64,000 nt of DNA from Ga0077527 sp021300125. GTDB taxonomy: Bacteria > Pseudomonadota > Gammaproteobacteria > Burkholderiales > SG8-41. Numbering within the stretch: the first letter of the stretch is position 1; each line of letters opens with the position of its first letter. The position numbers and the translations under genes are program-made. Below are positions 8,956-16,926 of this stretch, piece after piece. The notes below the pieces were generated by a model, which did no database searches, was not told the origin of the DNA, and was given only the letters and a program-made list of their open reading frames with translations. The stretch is taken from assembly GCA_046339595.1 (NCBI GenBank), contig JBKDUF010000096.1, forward strand, positions 1 through 64,000. Direction: 5' to 3'.

Positions 8956-10497
8956 CTACTTGCGCCGCTTTGCCCGCGGCTTGCCGCCCGCCGTGACGCC
9001 CGCCGCGGGCTCGAATCCCGCGAGCGCGCCTTCGATGGCCTCCACCAGCGTACGCAGCACCTTGATCCGCGCGTAATACTTGTTGTTGGCCTCGACCAGC
9101 GTCCACGGCGCGACACTGGTCGAGGTGCGGTCCACCATGTCGCACACCGCTTTTTCGTATTGGTCCCACTTCGTGCGGTTGCGCCAGTCCTCGTCCGTGA
9201 TTTTGAAGCGCTTGAAGGCGATGCTCTCGCGCTCCTTGAAGCGGCGGTACTGCTCTTCCTTGCTGATCGCGAGCCAGAACTTGACCACCACCACCAGGTG
9301 CCGGGCAAGCTGCTGCTCGAAATCGTTGATCTCGGAGTAGGCGCGCATCCAGTCGGGCTCCTTGCAGAAGCCTTCGACCCGCTCGACCAGCACGCGGCCG
9401 TACCAGGAGCGGTCGAAAATGAGCAGCCGGCCGCGGCGCGGCACGTGGCGCCAGAAGCGCCACAGGTAGGGCTGCGCACGCTCCTCCTCGCTCGGCGCCG
9501 CCACCGACACGGTCTGGTAGCCGCGCGCATCGATGGCGCGTGTGACGCGGCGGATGGCGCCCCCCTTGCCGGCGGCATCGTTGCCCTCGAAGACGGCGAC
9601 CACCGCCCTCTCCTTCATCCGCGGATCGCGGAACAGGCGGTTCAGGCGGCCCGACAATTCCTCGAGCTGACGCGAGTATGCCGCCTTGGCGAGCGGCTGG
9701 TCGAGCTGCAGGGCACGCAGCACATTCAGCTTGTCTGCCGCCGGCAGCAATGGCGGGTTGCGGTCGGGCAGGCGGTCCACCGGCTGCTCGTCGAGGCGCT
9801 CGCGCAGCGCGGCAAGCAGCGTGCGGCCCACGGTCAGGCTGCGGTAACGCTCGTCGGCGCCGGCCACCACCAGCCACGGCGCCTCACCCGTGCTGGTCTT
9901 GCGCACAAAGGGCTCGCACACGGCGGTGAAATCATCGTAATGCTTGTAGAGGTTCCAGTCGGTCTTGGTCACACGCCAGGCCGTAACCGGATCCTTCTCG
10001 AGCTGGCGCAGGCGTTTTTTCTGCTGCGGCTTGGACAGGTGGAACCAGAACTTGAGCAGCAGCACGCCCTCGTCCACCAGCATCCGCTCCAGGCGCAGGA
10101 TTTCGGTCATCTCCTGCTCGAAGCGGGCGGCGTCGATGCGGCCCTGCACGCGGTCAACGATGGGCTGGGTATGCCAGGCCCCGAAAAAGATGCCGACCTT
10201 GCCCTTCGGCGGCAGCGCGCGCCAGTAGCGCCACAACCGCGGCCGTTCGCTTTCCTCATCCGAGGGCAGGCCAAAGCCGCTGACCTCGATGTGACGCGGA
10301 TCCATCCACTCGCTGAGCAGGTTCACGGTTTCCCCCTTGCCGGCGCCCTCGACGCCGGCAATCAGGATCAGCGTGGCGAACTTGCCGCTGCGCAGCAGAT
10401 CGTACTGGGCATCGAGCAGCGATTGGCGCAGCTTGGGTTCTTCCCTGCGGTAAGCGGTCTTTTCAACGCGGTGGGAAAGGCTGGCGGATTCAAACAT
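8956..10497 (-). CDS. pap: Polyphosphate:AMP phosphotransferase (two PPK2 domains)
   Basis: A 513-residue protein made of two tandem PPK2 domains. Proteins of this two-domain class transfer phosphate from polyphosphate to AMP, forming ADP. Walker A loops are GVEGAGKGE at residues 48-56 and GNDAAGKGG at about 305-313; each domain also has a WRYWR/WRFWR element and a lid. The conserved acidic and arginine positions of PPK2 (FDRSWYGRVLVERVE in the second domain) are present; the first domain has FFGAWHTQPIVDRVQ instead and may be non-catalytic, as known for this class. It is the last gene of the ppk1-CHAD-sixA-pap operon; the ATG at 10497 is 15 bases after sixA. Confidence 0.93.
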   Translation of the reverse strand: MFESASLSHRVEKTAYRREEPKLRQSLLDAQYDLLRSGKFATLILIAGVEGAGKGETVNLLSEWMDPRHIEVSGFGLPSDEESERPRLWRYWRALPPKGKVGIFFGAWHTQPIVDRVQGRIDAARFEQEMTEILRLERMLVDEGVLLLKFWFHLSKPQQKKRLRQLEKDPVTAWRVTKTDWNLYKHYDDFTAVCEPFVRKTSTGEAPWLVVAGADERYRSLTVGRTLLAALRERLDEQPVDRLPDRNPPLLPAADKLNVLRALQLDQPLAKAAYSRQLEELSGRLNRLFRDPRMKERAVVAVFEGNDAAGKGGAIRRVTRAIDARGYQTVSVAAPSEEERAQPYLWRFWRHVPRRGRLLIFDRSWYGRVLVERVEGFCKEPDWMRAYSEINDFEQQLARHLVVVVKFWLAISKEEQYRRFKERESIAFKRFKITDEDWRNRTKWDQYEKAVCDMVDRTSTSVAPWTLVEANNKYYARIKVLRTLVEAIEGALAGFEPAAGVTAGGKPRAKRRK

Positions 10498-10512
10498 GGT
10501 GCGACCCCTTGT

Positions 10513-10956
10513 TCAAAGCGCACCGGGCGCGAGCACCGCCCGCACCAGCACGCTGTCGTCGTTGTCCCTGCGCAGCCACCAGATCGCGCCCTTTTTCACT
10601 GCCCAGGGCTCGGCGCGGCCGGTAAGCGCCAGTGCTGCTGCGGCTCCCAGCGTAGGCTGATGGCCGACCCCAAGCACTGTGCCTTCACCATCGGGCCAGC
10701 CTGCGGCACGCAGCAATCGGGCAGGCGTCGAGGCAGTGGACAGCGCAGCTTCGATGACAAAGTCGGCGGAAAACGCCGCCGCGGTTTCGCGGGTGCGCCG
10801 GGCCGGGCTTGACAGCACGCGGCGCGGCAACGGCAGCTGCTTGTCGAGCCAGGCCGCCATCGCGGCCGCCTGGCGGTGGCCCTTGGCGGTCAACCTGCGT
10901 TCCTCATCGGGCACGCCATCCTCGGCTTCGGCGTGCCGCCACAACACCAGATTCAT
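10513..10956 (-). CDS. sixA: Phosphohistidine phosphatase SixA-like
   Basis: A 147-residue histidine-phosphatase (phosphoglycerate-mutase fold) protein. The catalytic RHAE motif is at residues 7-10 (LVLWRHAEAE), a second arginine is in SSPARRTRETA, and the second catalytic histidine is in GVGHQPTLG. SixA proteins dephosphorylate histidine on signalling phosphotransfer domains, but members of this short family also act on other phosphate substrates. I chose the ATG at 10956 because the longer frame adds 40 residues without family character that overlap the CHAD gene. Placement between a CHAD gene and pap suggests a role in phosphate or polyphosphate metabolism, which is inference. Confidence 0.88.
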   Translation of the reverse strand: MNLVLWRHAEAEDGVPDEERRLTAKGHRQAAAMAAWLDKQLPLPRRVLSSPARRTRETAAAFSADFVIEAALSTASTPARLLRAAGWPDGEGTVLGVGHQPTLGAAAALALTGRAEPWAVKKGAIWWLRRDNDDSVLVRAVLAPGAL

Positions 10957-10987
10957 GTTTCCACTGCCCAGAACAGCACCCCCTGCG

Positions 10988-12544
10988 TCAGGACGACTTG
11001 CGGCGGCCCTTGCCGGCGCGCAGCCAGGGCTGCGGCGCATTCCTGAATTGACGCCAGGCGGCGGCCAGCCTGTCACGCTGCGTCCGCGCCCGCGCCTCCT
11101 GCCAATCGAGTACGGCCTGCGCGGCCGCCTGCGGCCAGCGCCGCTTCATGCGCGCGCTGCACCGCCGCGCCTCTTCCAGCTGCGGCGCGATCAGTGCCGC
11201 ATCATTGATCTGGCCCAGTATATCCTGCAGGCGCGTCAACGATGCGCGCTGCGCCTGCATCGGCGCCGCGGGAAACAGCGCGCTGAAGAACTCCACGGCG
11301 TAGCGCAGTTTTTTCACCGCAATGCGCAGCCGATGCAAGCCCGCGTCATCCTGCTGGCGCAGTTTTCTGCCGCGCTTGAGCACCCGCGCATGGCGCACCG
11401 AGAGGATCCCGGCGGCGAGGTCGCGGGCGCCCTGTACGGGAGCCACGATCGATTGCGGCGCGGCGAAAAAACGTCCCAGCGCGAGCAGGGTCAAAACATA
11501 ACCATCTGATTTGATTATGGAATTTGTTTTGCGTCGGGCGCGCATGCGCGCCACCTCGCATGCCTCAAGCAAACGCGCTTCGGCATGGCCGGCGCGACCG
11601 CCCTCAACAACACGCGGCAGGATTTCATCGATCAGCACATCCCAGTCACGCGCCTCGCCAAGACCGTTGCCGATGCCGCGCAAGGCGATGGATTCGCGCC
11701 GCAGCACTTCGCCCAGCAGCGGTGCGAAAAGATCGAGCGCGCAACGCAGCCGGCGCAGGCCGACGCGCATCTGGTGCAGGAATTCAGGATCCTGATGTCG
11801 CAGCACGCCGTCGCTGTTGGCCTGCACCTGCGCCAGCGCCGCGGCGATCACCGCGCGACTCAGCGCGGCAGCATCCATCGCCGCATCGATGCGGGGTGCG
11901 GCGGCCTTCACCGGGCGCGGCACCTCGGCGTCAGCAAGGGCAAAACCCCGCGCTGCCTTGGAGCGGTGCTCGAGCGTCAGTCCGTGCCCGGCGACCAGTC
12001 GCGCCGCGAGGTCGAACAGCGCCTCCACCGGCCCTGATTTCAATTCAAGCTCCAGCTCGCTCACGCTTTCACGGCGGCTGCCGGCACGAATGCTGCCGCG
12101 GTCGCAGGCCATCTCGATGCGCACGCCGGGTGCCGGTGAAAGCCGGCGCATGTTGCGCCGGATCCGCGTCCGCATCACCGGCTCCAGCGCTTCGGCCGCC
12201 AGTGCCTTGCGCAGCGCTGCGGTCTGGCGGGTACGCGGCAGGCGCTGCGGCATGGGTTCGCCGCCGTTCAGGGGCGACTCGGCCTCGAAGCGCAGATGCA
12301 GCCCCGAGAACTCGGATCCGTCACCCTTCAGGGTCTGGACCCAGCGCCGCCCCTCTCGGCGCACGCGGTAGGCGATGCCCTGCCGCGACAACAGGCGCGA
12401 AGGGGTGTCGTAGTACACGGCTTCGAGATCCTGTTCTCGGGCGGCAATGCCCAGCAGCGGCGACGCCAGCAGCCGTGGCCATTGCGCGGCAGGCACCCGC
12501 AGCTTGAGTTCGGTCTCCGTGCCGGCGGCGGGCCCGGCGCTCAT
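10988..12544 (-). CDS. CYTH and CHAD domain protein
   Basis: A 518-residue protein with an N-terminal CYTH (triphosphate tunnel) domain, about residues 9-205, that opens with the diagnostic ETELKL motif, and a C-terminal CHAD domain, about 225-505, rich in conserved histidines and arginines (FLHQMRVGLRRLR; LHRLRIAVKKLRYAVEFF). CYTH proteins bind or hydrolyse triphosphates; CHAD domains are known polyphosphate-binding modules that target proteins to polyphosphate granules. The gene overlaps the ppk1 stop by four bases (ATGA), indicating translational coupling with the polyphosphate kinase. In the middle of the CHAD domain a short stretch (residues around NSIIKSDGYV) uses strikingly AT-rich codons unlike the rest of the gene. 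Confidence 0.93.
   Translation of the reverse strand: MSAGPAAGTETELKLRVPAAQWPRLLASPLLGIAAREQDLEAVYYDTPSRLLSRQGIAYRVRREGRRWVQTLKGDGSEFSGLHLRFEAESPLNGGEPMPQRLPRTRQTAALRKALAAEALEPVMRTRIRRNMRRLSPAPGVRIEMACDRGSIRAGSRRESVSELELELKSGPVEALFDLAARLVAGHGLTLEHRSKAARGFALADAEVPRPVKAAAPRIDAAMDAAALSRAVIAAALAQVQANSDGVLRHQDPEFLHQMRVGLRRLRCALDLFAPLLGEVLRRESIALRGIGNGLGEARDWDVLIDEILPRVVEGGRAGHAEARLLEACEVARMRARRKTNSIIKSDGYVLTLLALGRFFAAPQSIVAPVQGARDLAAGILSVRHARVLKRGRKLRQQDDAGLHRLRIAVKKLRYAVEFFSALFPAAPMQAQRASLTRLQDILGQINDAALIAPQLEEARRCSARMKRRWPQAAAQAVLDWQEARARTQRDRLAAAWRQFRNAPQPWLRAGKGRRKSS
11507..11519 (-). repeat. Intragenic AT-rich motif CATAATCAAATCA
   Basis: Read on the minus strand, this 13-mer inside the CHAD coding region is identical to one upstream of argA at 16482-16494 on the plus strand. 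It sits in an AT-rich patch of about 40 bases (11491-11531) within an otherwise GC-rich gene; the reading frame continues through it. Confidence 0.5.
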
Positions 12545-14652
12545 CGGCCCGGCTTGTGCGCGAGCTGTTCGAGCAAGCGGGCCTGCGCCGACACCGCCTC
12601 GCCGGAGCCGGAGACCAGCCGGTCATAGCTGCCGTCCCCGGCCATGCTCCAGGCGTAGCTGTTGTCTTCGAGATAGGGCTGCAGGCCCTCGTCAATGACG
12701 CGCCGGCGCAGCACCGGATCGAGCACCGGGAAGCAGACCTCGACGCGGCCGAAGAAATTGCGCCCCATCCAGTCGGCACTCGACAGGTATACCCGCGGAT
12801 CACCGCCGTTGTGGAACAGGAAAATGCGCGTGTGCTCGAGAAAGCGGCCGATGACCGAGCGCACGCGGATGTTATCCGACAGCCCTGCCACGCCTGGACG
12901 CAGCGCGCACACGCCGCGCACAACGAGATCGATCTGCACCCCTGCCTGGGAGGCGCGGTACAGCGCACCGATGACCTCGGGTTCGAGCAGCGCGTTCATC
13001 TTGGCGGTGATACGCGCTTCGCGTCCGGCCGCAGCGGCCGCAGTCTCGGTCTCGATCGCGCGCAGCATTTCCTTGTGCAGCGTGAACGGCGACTGCAGCA
13101 GGTGGGTGAGCTCGGTCGCGCGACCGAGCCCGGTAAGCTGCATGAACACCTGCGCGACATCGTTGCCGATGTCCTCGTTTGCCGTGAACAGGCCGAAGTC
13201 CGTGTAAATGCGCGCGGTGCGCGGATGATAGTTGCCGGTCGAGAGGTGGACATAGCGGCGCAGGCCATCGCCCTCACGGCGCACCACCATCATCATCTTC
13301 GCGTGGGTTTTGTGCCCGACCACGCCGTAGACCACGTGGGCGCCAACTTCCTCCAGGCGCTGCGCCCAGTTGATGTTGGCCTCCTCGTCGAAGCGCGCCA
13401 GCAGCTCAAGCACCACCGTGACTTCCTTGCCGCTGCGTGCGGCGCTGATCAGCTCCTCCATCAGCGCAGACTCGGATCCGGTGCGGTACACCGTCATCTT
13501 GATCGCAGCCACCGCCGGGTCGCGCGCGGCCTGCTGCAGCAACCCGATGACCGGCTGGAAAGACTGATAGGGATGGTGCAGCAGCACGTCGCCGCCTCGG
13601 ATCAGCTCGAACAGGTCGCACTCCGGCTCGATCCGTTCCGGCAAGCCGGGGCGGAACTGCGGGAACTTGAGGTCGGGGCGATCCACCCAGTCGGGCACGC
13701 TGATCACGCGCGCAAGGTTGACCGGGCCATCCACGCGGTAGAGGTCCTCCTCGTCGAGCATGAACTGCTTGAGCAGGAAGGCGGTGATCTGCGGCGAGCA
13801 GCTGTCGGCGACCTCCAGCCTCACTTCGTCGCCGAAATGGCGCTGCGGCAGTTCGCCGCGCAGCGCGGCGCGCAGGTCCTTGACCTCCTCCTCGTCCACG
13901 AACAGGTCGCTGTTGCGGGTGAGGCGGAACTGGTAGCAGCCGAGCACCTTCATGCCGCTGAACAGTTCGCCGACGTGCTCGTGCATCACCGAGGACAGGA
14001 ACACGAAATCGCATTCTGCGCCGGCCACCGCCTGCGGCAGGCGGATCACCCGCGGCAGCACCCGCGGCGCCTGCACGATGGCAATGCCGGAGTTGCGGCC
14101 GAAGGCATCCTTGCCCTCAAGTTCGACCGCGAAGTTGAGGCTCTTGTTGAGCACGCGCGGGAAGGGATGCGCCGGATCCAGCCCGATCGGGGTCAGCACC
14201 GGCATCACCTCGCGCATGAAGTGGCCGCGGATCCATTCGGCCTGCTGCGGGGTGAACTGGCTGCGGCGCAGGAAACGGATGCCCTCGCGCTCGAGGCTGG
14301 GCATGATTTCGCTGTTGAGCAGTTCGTACTGGCGCGCAACCAGTTCATGCGCTTCGCGGGCAACCTGGCGGTAGACCTGCTCGGCGCGCATCTGGTCCGG
14401 GCTCACCGGCGCGCTGCCAGCCTCGATTTCGGCCTGCAGGCCGGCAACGCGGATCTCGAAAAATTCGTCGAGGTTGCTGCTGACGATGCACAGGAAGCGC
14501 AGCCGCTCCAGCAGCGGGTGCTGCGGGTTCTCCGCCTGCGCCAGCACGCGGCGGTTGAATGACAACAGCCCCAGTTCGCGGTTGAGGTAATGCTCGGGCG
14601 GAAAACCGGTCCTGCCGGGGGCGCGCCGGTTGCGGCGGGTGGCGGTGCTCAT
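12541..14652 (-). CDS. ppk1: Polyphosphate kinase 1
   Basis: Makes polyphosphate from ATP reversibly, at the inner membrane. The 703-residue protein has the four-domain PPK1 layout: N-terminal LNRELGLLSFNRRVL and SNLDEFFEIRVAGL, then the two phospholipase-D-like catalytic domains. The autophosphorylated histidine is in YVHLSTGNYH at residue 469; the second catalytic histidine is in FLEHTR at about 607. Length and motifs fit a fully functional enzyme. It heads a minus-strand operon with the CYTH/CHAD gene (4-base overlap), sixA and pap. No obvious Pho box was recognised in the 24 bases between it and yggX, so its promoter may lie within or before yggX. Confidence 0.96.
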   Translation of the reverse strand: MSTATRRNRRAPGRTGFPPEHYLNRELGLLSFNRRVLAQAENPQHPLLERLRFLCIVSSNLDEFFEIRVAGLQAEIEAGSAPVSPDQMRAEQVYRQVAREAHELVARQYELLNSEIMPSLEREGIRFLRRSQFTPQQAEWIRGHFMREVMPVLTPIGLDPAHPFPRVLNKSLNFAVELEGKDAFGRNSGIAIVQAPRVLPRVIRLPQAVAGAECDFVFLSSVMHEHVGELFSGMKVLGCYQFRLTRNSDLFVDEEEVKDLRAALRGELPQRHFGDEVRLEVADSCSPQITAFLLKQFMLDEEDLYRVDGPVNLARVISVPDWVDRPDLKFPQFRPGLPERIEPECDLFELIRGGDVLLHHPYQSFQPVIGLLQQAARDPAVAAIKMTVYRTGSESALMEELISAARSGKEVTVVLELLARFDEEANINWAQRLEEVGAHVVYGVVGHKTHAKMMMVVRREGDGLRRYVHLSTGNYHPRTARIYTDFGLFTANEDIGNDVAQVFMQLTGLGRATELTHLLQSPFTLHKEMLRAIETETAAAAAGREARITAKMNALLEPEVIGALYRASQAGVQIDLVVRGVCALRPGVAGLSDNIRVRSVIGRFLEHTRIFLFHNGGDPRVYLSSADWMGRNFFGRVEVCFPVLDPVLRRRVIDEGLQPYLEDNSYAWSMAGDGSYDRLVSGSGEAVSAQARLLEQLAHKPGR

Positions 14653-14676
14653 CGCGCACCCCGCCGCGGAAAAAAC

Positions 14677-14949
14677 TCAGGCTGCGGGCGGCACGTAACC
14701 GGCGGCCTGGTCTGCACCGTCGCCGAAGAAGTGTTTTTCCATCTGTTGCGCAAGGTAATCACGGGCTTTCTTGTCGGCGAGGTTGAGCCGGTTCTCGTTG
14801 ACCAGCATTTTTTGCTGCTCGAGCCATTGCTTCCAGGCTTCCTTGGACACATTGTCGAATACGCGCTTGCCGAGCGGACCCGGGTAGGGCGGGAAATCGA
14901 GACCTTCGGCTTCGCGCTTGAGTTTCACGCATTGGACCTGGCGTGCCAT
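14677..14949 (-). CDS. yggX: Probable Fe(2+)-trafficking protein YggX
   Basis: A 90-residue cytosolic protein that in enterobacteria protects iron-sulfur clusters from oxidative damage and is proposed to move Fe(II). It opens with MARQVQCVKLK, including the conserved Cys7, and has the FPPYPGPLGKRV and WLEQQKMLVNENRLN segments typical of the family. The ATG at 14949 follows a good GGAGG sequence, which rejects the slightly longer frame. It lies 24 bases upstream of ppk1 on the same strand and may be co-transcribed with the polyphosphate operon. Confidence 0.95.
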   Translation of the reverse strand: MARQVQCVKLKREAEGLDFPPYPGPLGKRVFDNVSKEAWKQWLEQQKMLVNENRLNLADKKARDYLAQQMEKHFFGDGADQAAGYVPPAA

Positions 14950-15032
14950 GCATACCTCCACAGTAAGACGGGAATGTTGCGGATTTGTTGCGATATGTCA
15001 GAAACCATCTGGAAAAACGGCCGGCTGCACCC

Positions 15033-16445
15033 CTACAGGCGCTTCGTCAGCACCACCGAACGGCGCTGGTAGTTGTAGAGCTCCTTTTTGCGCTGTGGCA
15101 GCGCGGCCACCCCGGTTTCGGTGAATCCGCGCTCGACGAACCAGTGCTCGGCGCGCGTGGTCAGCACGAACAGTTGGCGCAGGCGAGCGCCGCGGGCCCG
15201 CTTCTCGATCGCCTCGACCAGGCGTTCACCGGCGCCACGGCCGCGAAAATCCGGATGCACCGCCAGTGCGGCCAGTTCGCCCGAGCGCTCGTCGGCAAAA
15301 GGATAGAGCGCGGCGCAGCCGATGATGACGCGGTCGTGCTCCAGTACCCAGAAACGGTCGATCTCCATTTCCAGCAGGTCGCGGTTGCGCTTGACCAGGA
15401 TGCCCTCGGCCTCCAGCGGCTCGAGCAGGGCGAGGATGCCGCCAATGTCCTCGATGCGCGCATGGCGCAGGGTTTCCAGCGGGTCGGGCGTGACCAGTGT
15501 GCCCACCCCCTTATGGGTGAACAGCTCCAGCAGCAGGCTGTCGTCCAAGTGCCCGGAAATCAAATGGGTGCGGCCGACCCCCTGCTCGCAGGCGCGCACC
15601 GCCGCCGGCAGATAGGCCTCGACCTCCTCCGACTGCGGCACGCGTCCTCGTGCGAGCAGGTTGCCCGCCTCGCGCACCGTCAGCTCACGCAGCAGCTCGC
15701 CGCGGCGGCCCTGCACGCCGGGCGCGTCCATCATGAAAATCAGCTTGTCGGCCTTCAGCGCCACCGCGGTCGCGGCGGCGACATCGGGCATCGCCAGGTT
15801 GAACACTTCACCGGTCGGCGAATAACCCAGCGGCGGCAGCACCACCAGTTCGTCATCCTTGAGACGCCGCTCGATGGCGACGGCATCGATCTTGCGCACC
15901 TCGCCGGTGTGCATGAGGTCGGTGCCATCGACCACGCCGATCGGCTTGGCGGTGACGAAGTTGCCGCCGGCGACGCGGATGTGCGCGCCGGCCATCGGCG
16001 AATTGGGCAGGCCCATCGACAGCAGCGCCTCGATCTGAACGCGCAGCTTGCCGGTGACCTCCATCGCCGCCTCCAGCGCGGGACCATCGGTGATGCGCAG
16101 CTTGCCGGCGAAGCGGCTGCGGATTTTCTGCGCCTTCAGCTTGGCCTCGATCTGCGGCCGAGAGCCGTGCACCAGCACCAGCTTCACGCCCAGCGCGGCG
16201 AGCAGGTTCAAGTCGTGCGTCAGGTGGAAAAAACGTCCGTCATCCACCACCTCGCCGCCGAAGCCGATGACAAACACCTTGCCGCGAAAGGCATGGATAT
16301 ACGGCGCCACCGACTGGAACCAGTCGATGAAACGATCCTGCGCCGACAGCCGCGGACGGCTGCCGCGGCGTTTTTCGCCTTCGCTCTCAGCCGAAACTTC
16401 GTTCGGCATTTCGCTGCGCAGCGGATTGGAAATCTTGTTTGCCAT
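15033..16445 (-). CDS. argA: N-acetylglutamate synthase (amino-acid N-acetyltransferase)
   Basis: Catalyses acetyl-CoA plus L-glutamate to N-acetylglutamate, the first step of arginine synthesis. The 470-residue protein joins an N-terminal amino-acid-kinase-like domain (residues about 35-295, with VHGSRPQIEAKL) that in this family binds arginine as inhibitor, to a C-terminal GNAT domain (AVHPDFRGRGAGERLV, the acetyl-CoA loop). The first ~25 residues are charged and poorly conserved. The ATG at 16445 has no clear ribosome binding site: a TATAAA-like string immediately precedes it, so a later start (ATG at residue 13) is possible. The gene stands alone between yggX and a long intergenic region. 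Confidence 0.95.
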   Translation of the reverse strand: MANKISNPLRSEMPNEVSAESEGEKRRGSRPRLSAQDRFIDWFQSVAPYIHAFRGKVFVIGFGGEVVDDGRFFHLTHDLNLLAALGVKLVLVHGSRPQIEAKLKAQKIRSRFAGKLRITDGPALEAAMEVTGKLRVQIEALLSMGLPNSPMAGAHIRVAGGNFVTAKPIGVVDGTDLMHTGEVRKIDAVAIERRLKDDELVVLPPLGYSPTGEVFNLAMPDVAAATAVALKADKLIFMMDAPGVQGRRGELLRELTVREAGNLLARGRVPQSEEVEAYLPAAVRACEQGVGRTHLISGHLDDSLLLELFTHKGVGTLVTPDPLETLRHARIEDIGGILALLEPLEAEGILVKRNRDLLEMEIDRFWVLEHDRVIIGCAALYPFADERSGELAALAVHPDFRGRGAGERLVEAIEKRARGARLRQLFVLTTRAEHWFVERGFTETGVAALPQRKKELYNYQRRSVVLTKRL

Positions 16446-16481
16446 TTTTTATACTGGGGCCAGCACACATTCGGAATATTT

Positions 16482-16494
16482 CATAATCAAATCA
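16482..16494 (+). repeat. AT-rich motif CATAATCAAATCA upstream of argA
   Basis: Identical over 13 bases to the motif inside the CHAD gene (11507-11519, minus strand). It is followed by ATGATATATG and lies 37-49 bases upstream of the argA start, so it may belong to the argA promoter region. Confidence 0.5.
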
Positions 16495-16807
16495 ATGATA
16501 TATGCTTTCCCCGCCGAGGAAAAGCCAAAGCCACAGGTACTCACGGCCCGTTCTGCGTGCCCTCGGGTCCGGGGCACCATGCCAGCGGGTTTTCACAACA
16601 CCTTGATCCTGGACGCGTCAAACTCCAATGACAGCGTGCTCACCCCGCTTGCCGGGAGACAAGGCGGGCATCAAGCGTCGCGGGTGGGTCATGACTGCAT
16701 GGGCCGTGGCGGCTTAAAAAAACGAAGAACCTGCCCCGGCTTTTTCGGTGTCGATGTGCCGGATTGACTGCCTTGGTGTTCTTGCATACCGAACACCTCC
16801 AAGCGTA

Positions 16808-16821
16808 TTGTGACTTCACAA
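16808..16821 (+). promoter_or_regulatory. Palindrome TTGTGA-CT-TCACAA, operator candidate
   Basis: A perfect six-base inverted repeat with a two-base spacer. It overlaps a possible -10 element (TATTGT, 16806-16811) placed 18 bases after a TTGCAT -35-like hexamer. Half-sites resemble those of Crp but the spacing is wrong for it (Crp needs six bases), so the binding protein is unknown. Confidence 0.35.
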
Positions 16822-16870
16822 AAGGGAGTCGGGAAAAGGTGTCGGGAGAACCGGGGTATCGGGAGAATCA

Positions 16871-16900
16871 GGGGCAGCCCAGTCTGCCCCCGTTTATTTT
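16871..16900 (+). terminator. Intrinsic terminator-like hairpin in a leader
   Basis: GGGGCAG (16871-16877) pairs with CTGCCCC (16884-16890) across a six-base loop and is followed by CGTTTATTTTTT, a near-complete U tract. It lies 26 bases before the start of the exported methyltransferase gene and on its strand, so it would stop transcription from an upstream promoter: either an attenuator of that gene or the end of a short RNA of about 80-90 bases starting near 16815. Confidence 0.6.
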
Positions 16901-16926
16901 TTCCGTCAAAGGGGAGCGGCGCGAAC

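Larger units (their letters stand above)
16446..16926. other. 481-base intergenic region between argA and an exported methyltransferase
   Basis: No convincing gene is seen. From left to right it holds the argA start region, an AT-rich motif patch (16475-16504), about 250 bases without recognisable signals, an inverted repeat GGTGTTC/GAACACC (16775-16781 and 16791-16797), a palindrome TTGTGA-CT-TCACAA (16808-16821), three copies of TCGGGARAA (from 16829, 16842 and 16859), and a terminator-like hairpin at 16871-16900. The right half looks like a regulated leader, or a short RNA gene, in front of the methyltransferase. Confidence 0.6.

Noticed and set aside
12556..14562. A 668-codon open frame on the plus strand opposite ppk1
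   Set aside because: It mirrors ppk1, whose motifs are complete; the opposite frame has low-complexity composition and no family motifs. Long antisense frames are common in GC-rich DNA.
16448..16453. TATAAA directly before argA as its -10 box
   Set aside because: It lies within about nine bases of the start codon, too near to serve as a normal promoter of that start.
16808..16821. A Crp-binding site suggested by TGTGA and TCACA
   Set aside because: The half-sites are two bases apart instead of six, so a Crp dimer would not fit. Kept only as an unassigned palindrome.
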